From a virus, in IMG/VR virus record IMGVR_UViG_3300024236_000007, positions 1 through 46,349 of that record: a stretch of DNA of 46,349 nt. One strand, 5' to 3'. Positions 40,404 to 46,349 of this stretch are shown piece after piece (the stretch's first letter is position 1; each line of letters opens with the position of its first letter). The notes beneath the pieces were generated by a model. It did no database searches and was not told the DNA's origin. It saw only the letters and a list, made by a program, of their open reading frames with translations. The position numbers and the translations under genes were made by a program.

Positions 40404-43400
40404 ATGGACACACAAAACTCATTAAATAGCGTTATTAGACAGTTCACTCAAATGAACACAAATGCTTTAGAAACTTTTGAAAGAATTAATCAAGCAGTAA
40501 CAACTCAAGATGAATCAATAACAGTTTCCATAGATTTATTTGGTACTCCAGACGAGGATGGTAATACTACAATAAAGACTTATCAAATACCTTCTTTTGG
40601 TTTCTTAAATAAAGAAATGAAAAGACTTGAAAACAATATCAAAGCGCTTAGTGGTGTTGGTACTTCAAATGCAACAGTTCAATTACCTGATGGCAGCTTT
40701 CAAAGAGTTATCACTAAAAAACTAAAGACACCTGCAAATGATTTAGAGGTTATTGATTTACCAACTTCTTTTGAAACTACAGATAATGACTTTTTTGAAG
40801 ATTTTCTTAACCCTTTATTAACTGTAAAATTTAATGTTAGTGGTCAAATTGACACTGATACTGAAAGGGTTTTAGTTAAAAGATTTATATTTCCAGCTGA
40901 AGATGATTTTGCACCTTCTTATTTTGATGACAATTACAAAAATTTAGAAGAGTTAGATTATGAAACTGCTCTTGGTGATATTATTTCAGATGGTGTAAAT
41001 ATAACAATTGATGAGCAAGTAAGAGATTTACCTTTTAAATCTACTCAATATTATGGTGGGTTTGATGTTATCAATGTAGAAAATGTATCTAGAACTTTTC
41101 AAGTTGATGGAGAAGATGTTACAAGAACCGTAAAACTATTTACACTTAATAAATTAACATATAGTGATGGGGAAAAGTCACTAAAAGATACCGAGCTTTT
41201 AAGTATAGGAGATAATCTTCTGGTTAATTCTGGTAACAATAGCACAAGGTATGAGATAACTAACATTTATTCAGGTACAAGTCAACTGGAGTTAAAGCTG
41301 ATAGAAGGATTTGACTCTGTATCTATTGGTGCTGATGTTTTAAAAATTTATAAAAATTTAGAAGATTCAGTAAGCCTAAGTATTAATGTAGGTTTTAATG
41401 AAAGACAAATTGTGTTCTTTAAAGCAATTGACCCTTCTTCTAAAATTATAGCAGAAAACTGGTCACCTGGTGTTGGGTTCTATTCAAACGAATTAACAAT
41501 TGAAGAGGTTGATGGAAGTACTTCAACTTTAGCAGCATATTATAGAAATAATGTAGCTGATTTCGGACAATTTATTAAATCACTTAAAGAAGATTTCATT
41601 CCACCTGCAACTGTAGGAATTGTTCCAGATCCAGTTGAATTATTACCAGGTAATTTTTCAGTAGTTCAAGTAAATACTCACTTAACATCTAATGATGCAT
41701 TCGATTCTATCAAAAAACTATCAAGTGATAAAGTTACTGTTTTAGAATCAATTAAAAAATTAGATGATACTATTTCAAATAAAAGATCCGAGATAGCAAC
41801 TAAGAAATACACTTCTAAAATAGAGCAAAATAAAGATAAAAATAATCTTAACTCTCTAATTGAAAAAAGAAGTGGAGAAGCAAAACTTTATACTTCAATA
41901 GTAAATCAAATTCAAAGTATTAGTACTGACCAAGGTATAGCTGATATCAGTGCAAAATATAGAGTTAGAGGTTTTTGGGCTATTCCAGAAGCAAAAGATA
42001 ACGAAGATACTTTACCACAAGAAATAGTTCAATTTAAGATTCAATATAGATATGTTTCATCTAGCGGAAAAACTTCTAACATAGAGCAAATTCCTTTTGA
42101 AACAAATGGACAAACTACAACAGCAAGTTTTTCTAATTGGAATCAATATGAAACCCCTGTTAGAAAAAGACTTAGAGATTCTGTAACAGGTAAATATGTT
42201 TGGGTTTCTGAATCAGTTGAAGATGGACAAGAAATAAACTTTAACCAATTAGATATTCCAATTAATTTAGGAGAAAGTGTAGAAATAAGAATAAAATCTA
42301 TTTCTGAAGCAGGATATCCTTCTAACCCTTTAGAATCTGATTGGAGTGAAATTACTAAAATTGATTTTCCAGAAGGTCTTTTAGATACTACAAATATAGT
42401 TAATTTAATTGAAGAAAATTCTAAAGAAACTACATTTGTAAAATTATTAGATGAATTAGAATCTAAAGGTTTTTATGAGCATATTGCACAATCTGTTATT
42501 GCTAACGAAAAATACTTTGCACATGGCGCCAAAGATATTAATTCTGGATTCTTATCTGGAGAGCAAACACCAATAACATTATTTGATAAATTAATAGACC
42601 TTCAAAAAGAAATAGAAACTCTTAGAGGAGTTATAGAAAATGCAGAAGGAGAATTAACAGTTACTTTAGTTGATGAAGAAGGAGCTACTACTCAGATAGA
42701 AGCTAACCAAACAGCAAAAGTATTTGCTGGATATTATGTTGATGAGGTTGCAGACTTAAATATTAAAAAAGGTCATATTGTTACTAAGACTTTTAAACTT
42801 TTATTAGAAAATACAAAAGCGACAGATTTAGAATTAGTTGCTAGAGTTATTGGTAAAAGATCCGATGCAGTTTATCATTCTTCTTCTACTGGAACTGAAG
42901 TTGATTTTGAAATGGGAACAAATGATTTTGCTGTTACACCATCACCAACATTAGCATCAAGAGTTGAAAATGATACTTATTATACAGTAGAGGCTAAATA
43001 TGACTTAGTGCCAATACAATATCAAAATATGTCAAGTGCCGAGGCAGCTGCTGAAATTTTCAATAATGCATCGCCTTTTCAATCAGCACAGAGAAAAGGT
43101 CAATTTATTTATAGCAGATATATGGATGTTTCTGGTGAAAACCCACTTTATGCAGTTGCTCCTTTAGATTATCTTAATGGAACAGACCTTACTTTAACTA
43201 ATAACTCAAATAGATTCGAATACTTTGGTATTGCAGGAGCTGGTTCTGTAGGAGCACCAAGTTCTGACTTTATATGGGACGGTTCAACTGGAGTTGTAAC
43301 ACTTGGGTCACTAACATCCGGGGATTATGATGATAGTCTTTATGTTCATATAGACCATCCTCAAATAGGAACTCCAGGTTTCGCTCCAGGAAATACTAAT

Positions 43401-43946
43401 ATGAGTCAATTAGCGACTTTACAAGAAAGTGAAGCATTCTCTAATTTACAGAACGCATATAGATATGATAATGACTCATCATACCAAAGAAGTATGAAAA
43501 TGTCTTTTAGTGACAATGACCAATATCTTCTAGGAGGTAAATCGTGCGGTGCATATCTTTTTGTATCTCCAACTAGAATTGGAAGTTTAGAAGTAGATGG
43601 TGATAATAAATTCGGTAAAAGAAAAATAGGTAAATTAGATGAGAAGCAAGTAAATTCTACAACTGCTAAAGCTCCTAATCTAACTTTAGATGTCGTCTTT
43701 CAATATAGAATGACAGATTATTTTGGTACTACATCTGCAGGAGGAGTTGATACTTCAAGTGGTAGAATTGGTGGTTTAAATACTTCTCAAATAAATAACT
43801 TGACGTATTCAAAAACAATTGGTATAGATTTATTTGATTCGAATGAAAACCAATTTTCTTTCGATGTTGAAGTTTTTGCTAAGTACAAACCTAAAGGATT
43901 TAATCTTAATAATATCAAAGCTGTAACTCTTAATAAGACTATATAA
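40404..43946 (+). CDS. Very large structural protein, baseplate or tail appendage (1180 aa)
   Basis: Multi-domain and beta-rich. The N-terminal helix (LNSVIRQFTQMNTNALETFE) is followed by strands to about 450. Residues 455-530 are a Lys/Asp-rich coiled coil (KLDDTISNKRSEIATKKYTS). Residues 540-640 contain a fibronectin-III-like sheet (EIVQFKIQYRYVSSSGKTSN, with WSEITKIDFPEG). The C-terminal 300 residues are again beta with many Gly/Ser/Asp loops. No enzymatic motif is seen. It ends 65 bp before the last gene, where a new promoter lies. Confidence 0.72.
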   Translation: MDTQNSLNSVIRQFTQMNTNALETFERINQAVTTQDESITVSIDLFGTPDEDGNTTIKTYQIPSFGFLNKEMKRLENNIKALSGVGTSNATVQLPDGSFQRVITKKLKTPANDLEVIDLPTSFETTDNDFFEDFLNPLLTVKFNVSGQIDTDTERVLVKRFIFPAEDDFAPSYFDDNYKNLEELDYETALGDIISDGVNITIDEQVRDLPFKSTQYYGGFDVINVENVSRTFQVDGEDVTRTVKLFTLNKLTYSDGEKSLKDTELLSIGDNLLVNSGNNSTRYEITNIYSGTSQLELKLIEGFDSVSIGADVLKIYKNLEDSVSLSINVGFNERQIVFFKAIDPSSKIIAENWSPGVGFYSNELTIEEVDGSTSTLAAYYRNNVADFGQFIKSLKEDFIPPATVGIVPDPVELLPGNFSVVQVNTHLTSNDAFDSIKKLSSDKVTVLESIKKLDDTISNKRSEIATKKYTSKIEQNKDKNNLNSLIEKRSGEAKLYTSIVNQIQSISTDQGIADISAKYRVRGFWAIPEAKDNEDTLPQEIVQFKIQYRYVSSSGKTSNIEQIPFETNGQTTTASFSNWNQYETPVRKRLRDSVTGKYVWVSESVEDGQEINFNQLDIPINLGESVEIRIKSISEAGYPSNPLESDWSEITKIDFPEGLLDTTNIVNLIEENSKETTFVKLLDELESKGFYEHIAQSVIANEKYFAHGAKDINSGFLSGEQTPITLFDKLIDLQKEIETLRGVIENAEGELTVTLVDEEGATTQIEANQTAKVFAGYYVDEVADLNIKKGHIVTKTFKLLLENTKATDLELVARVIGKRSDAVYHSSSTGTEVDFEMGTNDFAVTPSPTLASRVENDTYYTVEAKYDLVPIQYQNMSSAEAAAEIFNNASPFQSAQRKGQFIYSRYMDVSGENPLYAVAPLDYLNGTDLTLTNNSNRFEYFGIAGAGSVGAPSSDFIWDGSTGVVTLGSLTSGDYDDSLYVHIDHPQIGTPGFAPGNTNMSQLATLQESEAFSNLQNAYRYDNDSSYQRSMKMSFSDNDQYLLGGKSCGAYLFVSPTRIGSLEVDGDNKFGKRKIGKLDEKQVNSTTAKAPNLTLDVVFQYRMTDYFGTTSAGGVDTSSGRIGGLNTSQINNLTYSKTIGIDLFDSNENQFSFDVEVFAKYKPKGFNLNNIKAVTLNKTI

Positions 43947-43975
43947 TTTCTGAACTTAAGGCGTATATTAAAGAG

Positions 43976-43983
43976 ATATATAA
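43976..43983 (+). promoter_or_regulatory. Putative promoter, ATATATAA type
   Basis: GAGATATATAATTAG with 28 nt to ATG 44012. The TATAAATA at 44000-44007 also resembles the T4 late -10 box but lies only 4 nt before the ATG, so I favour the upstream site. Confidence 0.5.
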
Positions 43984-44011
43984 TTAGTAAAACTAAAAAT
44001 ATAAATAGTTA

Positions 44012-46349
44012 ATGCCTAGAAGTATTCGAACGGATATTGAAGTTAATAATGGATCTGATTTTATATCTAGACCCATTCTAAGAACAAACCCAAAACTTTC
44101 TACTAATGTTAAGATTGTAGTAGAGGATGATGAATTATTCTTAGAAAGCTTTGATGCATCTGAACAGCTATCTGATTTTAAATATAAGAAGAAGAGAGTC
44201 AGCAAAAATGGCAAGTATTCTTATGACCTTTCTAGATTTTGGATAAAAAACTCAACACCTTTAGAGTTAGCATTTAATGTAAAAAGAGAGTACAGTGATT
44301 TTTCTATACTTGATGATTTTTCTAAGCAGTTTGAAGAAACTTATAATTATGGAACTAGTTCTAACTTTTCTAAACTATATGATTCAGAGTTTAAAATATT
44401 TGCACCTATATGGTTAGATAAAAAAGTACCTTCTAAGTTTTTAATTTTTAGAATAAAAGACCCTTTAGATGCAGACTCCATAAATTATTCTAATAATGCA
44501 GATAGAATAAATGACATCATGACTAATGCTACTCTAATAAAAACTATAGATTTATCAGAAGACAGTAACATAGGTACATACGTAAGAAATCACGTTAATT
44601 CCGAAGATTTTCCAAAATCGCCATTAACAGTTTCGTTTGAACAAGATGAAAAAACTTTATATAATGGAATTGATTTAGAGAAAGGTGGGTTTGTAAGTAA
44701 GGGTGAATATCAATATAGAGATACTTTAGATACTGATAAACCAGTTATAGAATACAATGATTTCATTACTTCAGGTTTTTCTAGAAATGGTATTGCATGT
44801 GCAAATCTACTCAATCTTGAGTTTATGTTTAATGATGACGAAGCTGAAGAGTATTCTATCAATAGATATTTTGGTTTATATGTCGACTCTCATGATATAG
44901 GAGAAGGTAAAGTAAAAAGATTAATAAATGATACTGTTACTTTTTCAGAAATAAGCCATAACTTAGACTTTACAACTAATGCAGATTATTGGTCACTTCC
45001 TTATTCTGAATTTTTTAAAGATAAAGCAATGTTGGGCTGGGTAAAAACAGCAAGAGGATATCATAATGTTAAAAATGGAGTTGATTGGGATATATCTAAA
45101 CTAGAAATAAAAATAGACTCTAACAATCAAGATTATTCTGACTTTTTTGGAATCAAGAGAACTGATAGAAATGTAGAGTCTTTTATAAATGATTCAGCAG
45201 AAGGAGATTTCCTAAAATTAAAAGTTGTTGGAACTCCAAATCACAACGATAATTTTACTCTTGTAAATTTAAAGAAACAGTCTTTTTCTATATTTATAAA
45301 TAAAAATACAGCTGGAGAAATAATAACAATTGAAGATAATCTTTCAAATTCTTTTACAGCAGTTTCAGGAGCTACTTCTGAAGAGACTTCTCTTAATATT
45401 ATAGCAGCATGGCCTTCAATAGGAACTTTTGCAAAATATTCTTTATTGCAAAAATATAATTCTAAAGATAATATATGGTATATAGATGTATTTGAAGATG
45501 TTGTTAGTATGGAGGAAGACCATAGTTTTATAAGTTTAAATAATACTCCTACATTTTTATCGATACAAAGAAATGTTTATCCAGTAAATACTGCAGCAAA
45601 TACATTTTACGCAGATAACACGATATTAAAGGCTAGAACAAATGTTAAGTCTTTTTCTAATTTAGGAACTAATAAGAATATTGCTAATGCTATTTCAGAA
45701 GTTATAACTGAAAATACTAGATTTGAAACTTTAATAGATGGTGAAACAATATACGTTAAGTCACCTATAAAAGGATATAAATTAAATAATTTTGGATTCT
45801 TTTTTACAGATTCAAATGCTCCATTCTTAGAAATAGAATTTGGAGAAGACACTTCTAATATTTTAAATATTGGTTCTAGCTTTTTAAGTACCAAGACTGC
45901 ATATTATTTACAGGGTGGAAACGAAAAAAACAAATCTATTTATATTAATTTAGATGATGAAGACCAAGTTTCAATCGGAGAGTATTTCATAGATGGTTCA
46001 GGAAACTACAATAAAGTTATAGACAAAGTAACAGATTCTAGAACGATTAATTCCGAATATAAGAAGATTATTTTAGAACATAAGATTAAAAATAAACTTT
46101 CTGGTGTTTTAAGCATTTATTCGGAATTTAAACTTTCTTGGGGTTATTTTAGTGGATATGATATCTATGATTTTAACTTTGACTTCTTTGATAATTCAAA
46201 TTCTGACTTGAAAGAATTAAATAGAGATAGAACTTCTGGATATCCTGGTAGTATACCTTCTCCTAAAACTGCATTCTCAGAAGAGAATTTAGAAGACTTA
46301 TATTTAGATCCAGAAAAATATTATGCAAATCTTATACCTTTATTAAAAC
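44012..46349 (+). CDS. Large structural protein, 3'-truncated by the window edge
   Basis: ATG 44012 opens 779 codons with no stop before the window end. The N-terminus is MPRSIRTDIEVNNGSDFISR. The chain is beta- and Asn/Ser/Asp-rich, with a Trp-containing core (IFAPIWLDKKVPSKFLIFRI, and LGWVKTARGYHNVKNGVDWD). The pattern fits a large baseplate or fibre-network protein of phages with a Bacteroidota host. No catalytic motif. Equivalence to a T4 gene product such as gp10 or gp12 cannot be decided. It begins a new transcription unit after its own promoter-like element. Confidence 0.75.
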   Translation, partial: MPRSIRTDIEVNNGSDFISRPILRTNPKLSTNVKIVVEDDELFLESFDASEQLSDFKYKKKRVSKNGKYSYDLSRFWIKNSTPLELAFNVKREYSDFSILDDFSKQFEETYNYGTSSNFSKLYDSEFKIFAPIWLDKKVPSKFLIFRIKDPLDADSINYSNNADRINDIMTNATLIKTIDLSEDSNIGTYVRNHVNSEDFPKSPLTVSFEQDEKTLYNGIDLEKGGFVSKGEYQYRDTLDTDKPVIEYNDFITSGFSRNGIACANLLNLEFMFNDDEAEEYSINRYFGLYVDSHDIGEGKVKRLINDTVTFSEISHNLDFTTNADYWSLPYSEFFKDKAMLGWVKTARGYHNVKNGVDWDISKLEIKIDSNNQDYSDFFGIKRTDRNVESFINDSAEGDFLKLKVVGTPNHNDNFTLVNLKKQSFSIFINKNTAGEIITIEDNLSNSFTAVSGATSEETSLNIIAAWPSIGTFAKYSLLQKYNSKDNIWYIDVFEDVVSMEEDHSFISLNNTPTFLSIQRNVYPVNTAANTFYADNTILKARTNVKSFSNLGTNKNIANAISEVITENTRFETLIDGETIYVKSPIKGYKLNNFGFFFTDSNAPFLEIEFGEDTSNILNIGSSFLSTKTAYYLQGGNEKNKSIYINLDDEDQVSIGEYFIDGSGNYNKVIDKVTDSRTINSEYKKIILEHKIKNKLSGVLSIYSEFKLSWGYFSGYDIYDFNFDFFDNSNSDLKELNRDRTSGYPGSIPSPKTAFSEENLEDLYLDPEKYYANLIPLLK

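Noticed and set aside
44000-44007. T4 late promoter TATAAATA
   Set aside because: It matches exactly but lies 4 nt before ATG, so transcription would start inside the gene. A/T-rich sequence makes chance matches likely.

Overview
The window is a gene-dense, AT-rich piece of a large contractile-tailed phage (myovirus-like Caudoviricetes). The host is most likely a member of the Bacteroidota, probably marine Flavobacteriia. The phage call rests on a T4-type baseplate set: a LysM/gp53-like wedge protein, a gp27-like hub, a gp5-like spike, gp25 and gp6-like wedge proteins, and very large structural proteins after them. The host call is inference. Start codons are preceded by A-rich leaders with no clear Shine-Dalgarno sequence. 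A DUF2827 glycosyltransferase-like gene, a phage bS21 and an hsp20 control region resembling flavobacterial heat-shock promoters point the same way. I see no tRNA, integrase, insertion sequence or CRISPR array. Both edges cut through structural genes.

Layout. (1) 1-2713: 3' end of a repetitive fibre gene (25-residue repeats) and a strong terminator. (2) 2735-4787: a short operon with a DUF2827 gene, an unknown gene and a Cys-rich small protein. (3) 4782-5351: the only convincing minus-strand gene, a J-domain protein. (4) 5412-8533: a structural-type protein, an ATP-grasp enzyme, a DEDDy 3'-5' exonuclease, a GIY-YIG/NUMOD3-like protein and a small ORF. (5) 8557-9921: hsp20 with an elaborate control region, an SPFH-tail-like membrane protein and a small ORF, separated by a repeated terminator-promoter cassette. 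(6) 9953-14197: an overlapping run with DnaJ, three small proteins sharing a UVR-like motif, ribosomal protein bS21, PhoH, RNase HII and a membrane protein. (7) 14200-16448: third copy of the cassette, small unknown genes and a UV-damage endonuclease. (8) 16506-22067: an acidic Asp-rich protein, dCMP deaminase, an XPD/DinG-like helicase and six unknown genes. (9) 22107-46349: the tail and baseplate module, interrupted at 29193-31769 by an S1-domain protein and an amidoligase-like protein.

How the genes may work together. The baseplate block builds the contractile tail. The deaminase, helicase, RNase HII, exonuclease and UV endonuclease supply nucleotide metabolism and DNA maintenance. The most unusual theme is control of host translation and protein folding: bS21, a four-domain S1-like protein, PhoH, two J-domain proteins and Hsp20. 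A second theme is peptide-bond chemistry, with an ATP-grasp enzyme and an amidoligase in one phage. Three recurring promoter-like elements mark most transcription-unit starts: CATATAA-N5-ATG (3 sites), ATATATAA 18-28 nt before ATG (7 sites), and a 49-bp terminator-promoter cassette (3 sites). No intergenic stretch exceeds about 130 bases.
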